Origin: Leguminivora glycinivorella | Taxonomy: Eukaryota > Arthropoda > Insecta > Lepidoptera > Tortricidae | DNA: 64,000 nucleotides | NCBI RefSeq assembly: GCF_023078275.1 | Contig: NC_062980.1 | Span: forward strand, 15,146,783-15,210,782 | Direction of reading: 5' to 3' | Shown: positions 32,523-41,416 of the stretch, one piece after another | Numbering within the stretch: position 1 is the first letter of the stretch | Layout: every line of letters begins with the position of its first letter | The notes under the pieces: generated by a model | The model's input: only the letters and a program-made list of their open reading frames with translations | Told to the model about the DNA's origin: nothing | Databases searched by the model: none | Translations under genes and position numbers: made by a program

Positions 32523-35126
32523 TTATTTTAGAACTGTTAATAAGTTTTCCGTGTCTTCATAAGACATTAGTTCTAGAGCTTTCTTTGTAACTTTTTTACA
32601 TTCTGCGTAGCATAGATGATATATGTGATAATCTGCGTTTAACTTATTGTACAGCCGCGGTCCCAGACATATGTAGAACCGCTGTGAAAAGGCATGCTTT
32701 TGGTCAGTCAGCCGGTTGCAAACCAAATCTTTCCGTCTCTTGTTAGTAATGTCTGAGTTGTAAGGAAGTGCTTTATGTTGTTTTAGAACAGTGCTTAACA
32801 CGAATAGCTGTCTTACAGATAATACTTTACAGGACTTATATAATAGGTTAGTAGGGTATAGGAACGGTCGGAATGTTGAGACTTTCAGGATAGCTCTTTG
32901 TGCTCTTTCTACAATTAAAAGCAGGGTTTTGGCTGCTCCTCCCCATGATGTAATGCAATATGTTAATAACGACTGGCAAAGAGCAAAGTATACTTGCATT
33001 ATTAATTTAAGGTCCAAGACATTACGGAGTCTTTTAAACACGTATATCAGCTTACGAACTTTATTACTTAACGCTTCAATATGTGGTCGAAACGATAACG
33101 TGTCATTAACTATAACACCCAGGTATTTAATTTTAGTTGCGGGAGTGATGAAGGGACAGTTACAGCTATTGCTAGCAAGGCAGGTATTGCGATGAGCGTA
33201 GATAGGATGGTCAGATATATATTGGTTATTTTTCATGAAAAATCTAACATAATTGGTTTTATCTGCGTTAAGTGCTAGTAGATGATATTGTAGCCAATTA
33301 TTTACAATGTTAAATCCTAGTTGCGCCCGCAAGTATGCCTCTCTCTCCGTCTGTGCTGAGAAAATTAAGGCGGTGTCATCAGCATAAGATATTATTTTAC
33401 CACATTCGAGCGGAAGATTGCAAAGGTCATTAATGTAAATCAAAAATAAGGTCGGGCCAAGGATACTTCCTTGTGGGACCCCAAAAGCTTCATTTTTTAG
33501 GTCAGAACTGATGACGTCGCCCACCTTCACACACTGAAATCTGTCACTGAGGTAGTTTGCAAAAAGGTCAAATTGTTTTCCCCTTATTCCTAAGCTTTGT
33601 AGCTTGCGTAGCAGTAAGGTAACAGAGACGGAATCAAAAGCTTTAGCGAGGTCGAGGAAAATACCAATCGTATGGTTACCCCTGTCAAGTTCTAGCGCAA
33701 TGTTTTGAGTCAAATGATGAACGGCGTCGGAGGTTGATAGTTTAGAACGGAAACCGAATTGTGTATCTGACAGAAATGAGTTTTTTTCTAAGTACTGTAC
33801 AAGCCTGTTGTTAATAATTTTTTCCAAGATTTTAGATATAGCAGGAAGTAGGGATATAGGCCTATAGTTTGTGATACTATCTTTGTTACCGGACTTATAT
33901 ATTGGAATTACAATAGCTTTTTTTAGACACTTAGGAAAAATTCCATCAGATAGGCATTTGTTTAAAATATGTGTTAAAGGAGGAGCTAAGATATGTTTAA
34001 ATTGTTTCAATATTTTGTTCGAGATGTTATCCCATCCAACTGCACAATTATCTCTTAGATCAGATATAATTCTAATTACTTCTGAGTCATCGGTTGGAAG
34101 CAGTACAAAAGACTTAGAGCTATGGTTAGTGGTCGCAGGAAAATAATGTGAGCTAGGGCTGTCCGACTGTCCATATATTTTGTCAGCTAAATTTTTGCCT
34201 ACATTAACAAAATAATCATTAGCATAATTTTCAGATGAAAGTGGAGAGCTTTGTGTAGTTAATAAGGCAGAGGAGTCATTATTTTTTGGAGTAAATGCTA
34301 AGTTCTTTATTCGGTTCCAGACTTTTTTGGTATCCTTGCCAACCTTTTCAAGTTCACTTTTTTCGAAATTTGTTTTAATTTTTTTGAGGAGATCGTTGCA
34401 AATATTTCGGTACCTTTTGTAAGTGATCTGTAATATAGAATTGTCCGGGTTTGATGTAGCTTTCAAATGTAGTCTGTCTCTATTCCGCATGCAGCGTATG
34501 AGCCCCGGAGTAATCCATGGTTTAATATTGTGCATTTTTTTGTTTGGCCGAGTGTACTTTGTGTTACGAGAGATGGCATTTTGTATGTTTTGTATTAGGT
34601 ATGACATAGCAACATCAGCGTCAGCACAATTATAAACTGGGTCGTAGTCAATATTATTTAAATCTTTCTCGAGTTTATTGAAATTTGTTCTAGAAAATAA
34701 ATGCTTGTGTTGCGATCTCACAGCCTTGAGGTTAAAGGTTAGTAGTACGGCGTTATGATCAGTGAGTGAAGAATTAGTAACTAATGTCAAAGATGGTATC
34801 TGGGATTTAAGCATGACATGGTCTAAGCAAGACCCGCTCTGATGCGTGGGAAGGGTATGAGCCGGGAGTAAGCCATGGTAGGAGCAGAAATTCAAGTATT
34901 CTTGGGTTGCTGGGTCTCTGCATTCTGGAAGAATGTTTATATTTATATCACCTATCAGGACAACATTTTTAGAAGATTCTAATGTGTGAAGTAGGGGGCT
35001 TAGGGAGTTTAGAAACCCGTCTATTTTTTTAAATGAAGGTGATCTATATATAGCTATTATGGTCATATCTGAGCCAATTTTTATAAGTAGGTTGTTACAG
35101 TCTTGTAAATTCGTCTCTTCAATCAC
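32523..35126 (-). CDS. LINE ORF2: endonuclease end and reverse transcriptase
   Basis: A continuous 867-codon frame. It contains the end of the endonuclease domain (GDININI and SLTDHNAVLL), then the polymerase: NYRPISLLPAISKILEKI, FGFRSKLST, GIFLDLAKAFDSV, FGVPQGSILGPTLFLIYIND and SYADDTALIF with the catalytic YADD box, followed by YLGVIVND and a C-terminal segment ending ENLLTVLK. The N-terminal endonuclease start lies in the next frame upstream (35,123-35,461). The family copies its RNA at a nicked genomic target. Confidence 0.92.
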   Translation of the reverse strand: MIEETNLQDCNNLLIKIGSDMTIIAIYRSPSFKKIDGFLNSLSPLLHTLESSKNVVLIGDININILPECRDPATQEYLNFCSYHGLLPAHTLPTHQSGSCLDHVMLKSQIPSLTLVTNSSLTDHNAVLLTFNLKAVRSQHKHLFSRTNFNKLEKDLNNIDYDPVYNCADADVAMSYLIQNIQNAISRNTKYTRPNKKMHNIKPWITPGLIRCMRNRDRLHLKATSNPDNSILQITYKRYRNICNDLLKKIKTNFEKSELEKVGKDTKKVWNRIKNLAFTPKNNDSSALLTTQSSPLSSENYANDYFVNVGKNLADKIYGQSDSPSSHYFPATTNHSSKSFVLLPTDDSEVIRIISDLRDNCAVGWDNISNKILKQFKHILAPPLTHILNKCLSDGIFPKCLKKAIVIPIYKSGNKDSITNYRPISLLPAISKILEKIINNRLVQYLEKNSFLSDTQFGFRSKLSTSDAVHHLTQNIALELDRGNHTIGIFLDLAKAFDSVSVTLLLRKLQSLGIRGKQFDLFANYLSDRFQCVKVGDVISSDLKNEAFGVPQGSILGPTLFLIYINDLCNLPLECGKIISYADDTALIFSAQTEREAYLRAQLGFNIVNNWLQYHLLALNADKTNYVRFFMKNNQYISDHPIYAHRNTCLASNSCNCPFITPATKIKYLGVIVNDTLSFRPHIEALSNKVRKLIYVFKRLRNVLDLKLIMQVYFALCQSLLTYCITSWGGAAKTLLLIVERAQRAILKVSTFRPFLYPTNLLYKSCKVLSVRQLFVLSTVLKQHKALPYNSDITNKRRKDLVCNRLTDQKHAFSQRFYICLGPRLYNKLNADYHIYHLCYAECKKVTKKALELMSYEDTENLLTVLK

Positions 35127-35461
35127 GACATCGAGAGTTTTTTAGCGTAAACAACTACCCCGTCATTTTGGTTGTGATTAATTTTACTGCTGAAGGCTAC
35201 ATATCCGTCAAGGGCAGGCAGGTTGCCGCCGTTTTTAGTTAGCCAGCACTCAGTCAGCACAATTATGTCGCATTGGTGGTTAAGTCGTTGTAGTAAAACA
35301 GACAAATTATCTATATTTTTAAAGATACTACGAATATTTTGAGTTAGTATTGTTAGTGGTTTAGTATAGCCGGATAGACTTTGTTTGCAGCATTCAACAT
35401 TACAATAATTAGAAGTTGATATTGAAAATGTATCTAAATCGCTAATTATAGTTGTATTCAT
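35123..35461 (-). CDS. LINE ORF2 N-terminus, frameshifted from the main frame
   Basis: 112 codons giving LTILTQNIRSIFKNIDNL and IIVLTECWL, the first two blocks of the endonuclease domain, then GVVVYAKK. Homology moves to the 32,523-35,126 frame immediately after an A run at about 35,134-35,139. A one-base length change there would account for it. Confidence 0.85.
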   Translation of the reverse strand: MNTTIISDLDTFSISTSNYCNVECCKQSLSGYTKPLTILTQNIRSIFKNIDNLSVLLQRLNHQCDIIVLTECWLTKNGGNLPALDGYVAFSSKINHNQNDGVVVYAKKLSMS

Positions 35462-35572
35462 TGATCTGAGTAATTACAGTTATAAATGAAGCTAAAGAAT
35501 AAATAAAATATATATATAACCTAGTATGTATACCTTGTGTGTAAAGTCAAGAAGCGATCTTAGGAGTGGCGC

Positions 35573-35907
35573 TCAGCAGGCGCCTTCATAATCTATAGAA
35601 TTTATGTATCTCTGCTCAGCCTGTTTCTTGGCAGGACATTCAAGGTCACCTGTTTTGTGATTGTGGGGCTTCTTGAAAAATCTGTAGGTCGCACATCGGG
35701 GGGGCTCCGCTTTTTTGAGCACTCGTTGTCCGAGTGCCCCAAGTCGCCGCAATACCCGCACGTGTTGTCTGCCTGCTTACAGGATTTCGCGGCGTGTCCA
35801 AACTGCTGGCATTTGAAGCATCTGGTGACAATGGTGAAATCTCTCACAGGGCAGGAAGACCAGTTGACGAAAACTCGACTTTGGGATACTAGGGCTTTGC
35901 GTATCAA
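35573..35907 (-). CDS. LINE ORF1 C-terminal part with CCHC zinc knuckles
   Basis: One frame (35,602-35,907) encodes CFKCQQFGHAAKSC and CGYCGDLGHSDNEC, two CCHC knuckles of a gag-like nucleic-acid-binding protein. A second shift near 35,700-35,715, at runs of T and G, moves homology into the frame ending 35,573, which reads LECPAKKQAEQRYINSIDYE, the usual ORF1 end in this group. Confidence 0.8.
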
Positions 35908-36824
35908 GCTTGGAACTTCGATGACGTAGTTGACGGTCTCAGCATCTTTTTCCCCGATTTATGGCTAAGTTTAATAGAGGCTAGGAACTTATCTCTGGTG
36001 GTATCCGTCAATTTATCGGCTAAATTTTGCTCGAAAATGCAACTGAAAACCTCTTGTTCTGGCAGTGCAGTTGGTACGCCGACGATGACTATCCGGGGCC
36101 TGCGTTTACGGGGCTCATCGATGGTCAGGTCTGCAGGTGTTTTTTGAAACTTTTCCTTGAGCTTCTCTATATCAGCCTTGGATTCCGTGCTAATTATTAC
36201 GCCGCCATTTTTAACCTTGCGTAAAGCTCTGACGTGAAGCTTCATCTGCTCAGGTTTAATAAGTTTTTGGACAAGGTTTTTTGTCTCCTCACTTGATTTC
36301 AACTTGTCAGTAGGGTAAATTGCTACTGAGCTCAAATTAGCGGGTTGGACCAGGTTTTTGGAGGTACATCTGACCATATCGGCGAAGGAGGGCGAGTTCG
36401 GGGAAGGAGAGCAGGTTTTCGAGGACTTCTCTATCGATTCCTGTAGGGCCTGGATACTGCTCAATACTGTCTGGTTGTCTTTAAGGGAGTCAATAGTGTT
36501 GCGCTGCAGGCGAGCCGTCTGTTTCAGAGACTGATACAGGACTGCCATTTGAGATGTTCCTGAAGAAACTCCGCGGCAGATATCGTGTACACGACTTTTT
36601 TGGTCCGAGTTTAATTTTCCTTCCTTAGCAATGGCGCATATCTCCTTGAGGGACTTCTCGATGTACTTTATCCAGTGCTGTATATCATGCGTCGATAGTA
36701 CTTGCTCTTGGTCGCTGGGCGCTTGCACATTCTCTTCAACAGCGGGCGGCGGCACAGGGGTAGATGGAGGACTACGCTGTATTTTTGAACTCCTGCCAAA
36801 GGGGCTCTGGCCGTTACTATCCAT
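35904..36824 (-). CDS. LINE ORF1 N-terminal part
   Basis: 306 codons starting MDSNGQSPFGRSSKIQRSPP, a proline-rich start followed by a likely coiled-coil stretch and an RRM-like segment around RRPRIVIVGVPTALPEQEV. Homology leaves this frame near 35,948 at an A run and continues in the zinc-knuckle frame. Confidence 0.8.
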   Translation of the reverse strand: MDSNGQSPFGRSSKIQRSPPSTPVPPPAVEENVQAPSDQEQVLSTHDIQHWIKYIEKSLKEICAIAKEGKLNSDQKSRVHDICRGVSSGTSQMAVLYQSLKQTARLQRNTIDSLKDNQTVLSSIQALQESIEKSSKTCSPSPNSPSFADMVRCTSKNLVQPANLSSVAIYPTDKLKSSEETKNLVQKLIKPEQMKLHVRALRKVKNGGVIISTESKADIEKLKEKFQKTPADLTIDEPRKRRPRIVIVGVPTALPEQEVFSCIFEQNLADKLTDTTRDKFLASIKLSHKSGKKMLRPSTTSSKFQA

Positions 36825-37339
36825 TTCAATAAGTTATTTAGTTACTATTTAAACTAACATAGTGAATAAGTCTGCACAAACACGCGTGACACAGAAACGC
36901 ACTTGATGCATTCGCGATCGCGATCTGGGGCAATATTTTTGCACACGATTTAATTTGCGAGAAACAATTATAGCACGTCCGTTCGCAACGACGAAACGTT
37001 CATGAAAAAGAAGAAAGTATAGAACTTGTATGAAGTTCTATTTTTGAAATTATTACAGTTAACTAAAAGTGAACTGTAATGAAATATTATAGTTGACTTA
37101 GTGTCAAAGACTATCTAACACTGAAAAGTAAGCACTTATAGTTTAGTCTGTGGTGTCATAATTGACAGATTAAAGTCGACGAGTAGAAAAATATGTATCC
37201 ACAAGCTTAGGTATGCAATAAAGTCGTGCACATTTTTGGCACTTTGTTCCGTCTACATTTATAATGACTTTATCCCTTTTTAAAGGGATAAGATCTCTTT
37301 CTTCACCTTAAATCATTGCAATATGGTGAAAAAATGTAT

Positions 37340-37412
37340 ACATATTTGTGAACTCGACTGTACTGTACTTGTAATTTGTTCTGTGCAATAAAGTGTTTAC
37401 TACTACTACTAT
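37340..37412 (+). mobile_element. retroelement 3' tail
   Basis: TGTGCAATAAAGTGTTTAC followed by TACTACTAC resembles the tail at 20,940-20,985. Confidence 0.45.
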
Positions 37413-37499
37413 ACTTAACTATACGGTCAACCAATTAGAATCCTAGGCCACTCTCGAACCCTGTCATATTGACACCGTGCTTTATTTGTAATAAAACAG

Positions 37500-37545
37500 C
37501 AGAGTTGCGCAGTGGAAGCGTGCTGGGCCCATAACCTAATAAAAC
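37500..37545 (+). repeat. SINE-head-like fragment
   Basis: GAGTTGCGCAGTGGAAGCGT followed by GCTGGGCCCATAACC is a tRNA-like A-box phrase common in lepidopteran SINEs. No B box or full structure is seen. Confidence 0.4.
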
Positions 37546-38204
37546 ATTTTATTTGACAAGTAACGGTACTCAATAAGTTTCATACATTGGGAGCATAGAT
37601 GGCGCTAGCAGTCACTAATCAACTACAATTCACATTTTGATATACATACCAATAATTTGCTATAGCAGTCACTGAATTTTACCATGCCTATACGTCTCTC
37701 GCTAGCGGTCGCGCGTTAAGTACCGCGGGGTACCGCTAGCAGTTGCCTCGAGGTAACAAGTGGTCGAGAGGCGCCACGCGCCCGCCCACGTGACACGTAC
37801 CTACTATTCTTCTGAGTTTTACGTAGTAACTTATTAGTACATATTAGTTAAATAAAGCGTAGGTAGTTGTCGTTTCGCGGGCAAGTGAAGGATCTGTTAC
37901 GTTAGTAACTTATTTATAATCTGTGCTTTTACTGTGAAAGGGTTCTACAGTGGCCTAGGATTCAGATTGGTTGACTGTTACATTACATGTACTCAAGGGG
38001 AGGTAGAGAAGAGAATAGATGTGTAAACTACGAAAAGCTGTAGCCTTAAGCGCATGTGCTACGCTATGACTAAGGTCGTAGCGAAGCTTAAGTCGGCTTG
38101 CAATAACGTTTCCAAGACTGTATAGGTACCTACTTCTTGTGTACATACAAGTAGATGTTTATGAAAAGCAATTTTCAGTAGGTATTACTTTTCTCGTATG
38201 TGTC

Positions 38205-38430
38205 TTTTTCTCTAGAAGAACGGCAGCAACTCTACAATAAACCTATTTATTCACAAAAAAGTAACCCAAGACGGAGATGGTTTAGAACACGCCAAAAACC
38301 AAACCGCAAAATTTCGGGTCACAACTGGATGAGACTAGCTCAGGACCGGGATACATATCGTACTAGAAGTGAGGCCTATGCTCAGCAGTGGGCGATAAGT
38401 GGCTGACATGATGATGATGATGATGATGAA
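38205..38430 (+). mobile_element. RTE-type LINE 3' end with ATG microsatellite
   Basis: The frame ends WMRLAQDRDTYRTRSEAYAQ and QWAISG before TGA, followed by about seven TGA/ATG repeats. This is the C-terminus and tail of RTE-like elements, 5'-truncated. Confidence 0.75.
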
Positions 38431-38641
38431 AAACCAATTGGCTCGCATTGCATAACCAATGCCCATTACAGGGTCAGGTAGAAGTGACCTAACTGTCGCT
38501 AGAACGATGGCGATTCTCTCAAAAGTCAACTAAGTAGCCACCGCCACCTTTATAATACGATTTAACTATAAGCGTATCGTACAAATAGCTCTCTCTATCT
38601 CTTTTGTAGTGGCGCGACAGAGCGAGACTGCGTTACATCGC

Positions 38642-38735
38642 CACGTGGCTTCAACGGTTGTCACTTCGGCGGGGAGCACGCCTGTCGCGTGCCGGGCCCT
38701 TCGGCCTCTACATCGGTTTTTCTGACCGTCAGTCG
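38642..38735 (+). promoter_or_regulatory. putative core promoter region of the Hes gene
   Basis: A GC-rich island about 360-460 bp before the ATG. It holds a CACGTG E-box at 38,642-38,647, a sequence Hes-type repressors can bind, so self-repression is possible. A TCAGT initiator-like word lies at 38,729-38,733. No TATA box is obvious. This is inference from position and composition. Confidence 0.3.
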
Positions 38736-39096
38736 CGCGCCGACACCCGTGCCAAAAGCACGCCGAGATAGTTCAACTTTTCGCAACTGTGTATTTACGT
38801 TCGTGTAAAGCTGAAGCCGATTGTGTGTCTATGATAAATACCTGGGCCGTACCTATTTGTGGCCGTGCTTTTTTAAGACAATTATCAGTAAAAAAGTGGA
38901 TAAGAATATTTCAAAGCTACCTTAGCCGTTGGACCTTACCAAGTTAAAGAGTGACTCTGACTGCTTGCAAAAGACGGTTGATAAAGTGAATAAGCTTCCA
39001 AGCTACGAGACTAAGTAGTGTGAGACCAACTTAAAGAAGTGCTGTTTTAAGTTCAAGAAAGTTTTCCAAGGAGTCTTAGGTTTCAAGCATATCATC

Positions 39097-39162
39097 ATGG
39101 TAGCCGATGTTGGACAGACAGTGGTGATACCGCAATCGGAGAAACGGGATGACATTCGAAAG
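39097..39162 (+). CDS. Hes gene exon 1 (start)
   Basis: 22 codons from ATG, encoding MVADVGQTVVIPQSEKRDD and IRK, ending in phase 0 at GTAAGT. The start is supported because the next exon begins immediately with the basic region. Confidence 0.75.
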
Positions 39163-41378
39163 GTAAGTTTGTATATTTAAAATCTTTAGATTTCGTATTA
39201 CAACTTTTGGGAGATTATAGTTTAGTGGTTAGATTGTAGATTCTTGGAATAAGCGCGAAATTATTGGACAAATTGGCGAATACAATTAACGTCTGATGGA
39301 TATGAGTAAAAGACATCAACGCGTAGTAAAACTTCACTGCGTATGTTTTGTAAAATGTAGGTGTACTATAAATTGAAATAGATATAAAAGAAAAAACGAC
39401 AAGGCCCACTAGTGGCCGAGCCGGGAATCGAACCCGGGTCTTCAGCTTACGCGGCTAACGTCATTACCTCTAGACTGGGCGGGCGGGTGGTCTAGTGGTC
39501 ATGACATGATAAATTAATTATCCAAGGCACAATACTGGTTACAGTTGTATCACTTTTCTAACAAACAACATTTAATAGGTACCTAAATGGTTAATGGCAA
39601 TGGTTTATGTAACTACCACAAAAAAAAACATGTTTGTTAAATTTATATATCCCGTAGGTAACGTAAGACTAAGAACCTTAAGGCCCGATGTGACAGCACG
39701 CGAAATCACATAGGTACAATTTTAGTTATTTTTACATCATTACGATAGTACTCTTTATTATACTGTGGTTACATTGAGGACTGTTCAGGGTACATCTACA
39801 TACCATTCAGCACACAAATACCACAGTGTCATGAAACTTCCATGCGAGTTCTCGCATCGTATAAATGGGCCTTTATTCGCAAATTATTTATTGGAGGTTT
39901 CAAGTTCCTGATGGTAATGAGAATGTTTCTTTATTGCAGAGCAATAAGCCGATAATGGAGAAGAGAAGAAGGGCGCGAATCAATAATTGTCTCAACGAAC
40001 TGAAGGCACTCATACTGGACGTTATGAAGAAAGACGTAAGTACTTTTCTACTGCTTGATTCGTATGGGCCTACTTAAGTACCTACTAAGGTTGTAGTTTT
40101 AGCTTAGATACCTATTTCTAGAATACCTAGGAAAGGCGCCAAATGTCATGTGATATGGTACCAGGGTTCTAGCCAAAGTCATATTGTGTTGTGTTAGGTA
40201 CGATTTCACACCTATCCCTGATCACAAACAAAATCCCGACCGCTCAATCAGCTCATAAAGAAATCTTCTTCGACTGTGACTGACATTTACGAATGTCCGC
40301 AAATCATACGTTTAGAACTCAATATAGACCTTACCAATTACCATACTAAATTGTTACCTATTCTTGATACATTACGATAGTCTTTCGTTTTGCCTGATCA
40401 TAACTATGAATATTTTCTTCCAGCCAGCAAGTCATTCGAAGCTAGAAAAGGCGGACATCCTCGAAATGACCGTCAAGCATTTAGGCGGGTTACGATCCGG
40501 CGCGCCGGACAGGTTCCGCGCCGGATACCGGCGTTGCCTGACGGAGATAGCCCGGTTTCCGGGGCTAGATGTAGAATTAAGAAGGAAACTATTGAAACAC
40601 TTGGAAGGATTGGTGCCGGGAACAAGGCTTGTCAATCCTAGTCATACGTCGGATATTGAAGACGTCCCTCCGTCTACAGTTTTAATATCTGGTAAGTTCA
40701 CTGTTTCATTCCTCATCTGGCTATAGGCGTTGTCTGACCGATATCGGATTTCTTTATTCTTTATTTATTTATTCCTTAAATTAACATTAACAGCCTAGCT
40801 AAACATGTCAATCGTATAGGAGAGTATAAACATGAATAATCCTGGTACACTTATATAAAATAGTGTGGCGGAACATAAAGTACATAATATAGTAGGTACT
40901 CACACGTGGATCGAACTTGAGTAGTTATAGACTCCAAGTGACGGGCGCTGATCGCAGGGAATTGCGACTCCGTGCTGTGAAACATATCCAGTTTGCTGTG
41001 TTTATATTTCTGACCCGGGCCGATTTTTGAGTCTCACGCGTTCGAATTCAGAAAATTGTCACTGAAAATAATAAGCAAGTCACCGTTTTCAACCGGTATT
41101 TTAGTGACAAAATCCCGTATGCGAGATTCAAAAATCGCCCCCCTGGACGTTGAATTAAGGAAGACACTGGTGAAACATTTGGAGGGATTAGTCCCGGGAG
41201 TGAGGCCTATCACACCCATTCCGAGTTCAGAAAAAAATGCCCTTCTAACGTCTACTGTTTTGATCTCTGGTAAGTTGACTGTTTACACTCCTGTTTCTCA
41301 TCTTGTCTTTTTATTCTCGGAAACGCGATCCTTGGTATAGTATGACTGTTATTTGAACTTCCATTAGCCCTTTCAAAG

Positions 41379-41416
<38 letters not shown>

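Larger units (their letters stand above)
32090..36960 (-). mobile_element. near full-length LINE, jockey/CR1-like
   Basis: The minus-strand element has, in order, a 5' region (about 36,825-36,960), ORF1 with zinc knuckles, ORF2 with endonuclease and reverse transcriptase, a 3' untranslated region and a tail of ATTTATTT-like repeats at about 32,085-32,105. Both ORFs are interrupted by one-base shifts. Three breaks are seen, all at or beside homopolymer runs. The exact 5' end and target-site duplication could not be fixed. Confidence 0.85.

Noticed and set aside
32791..35929. Plus-strand frames inside the LINE
   Set aside because: Shadows opposite the reverse transcriptase and ORF1; no homology of their own.
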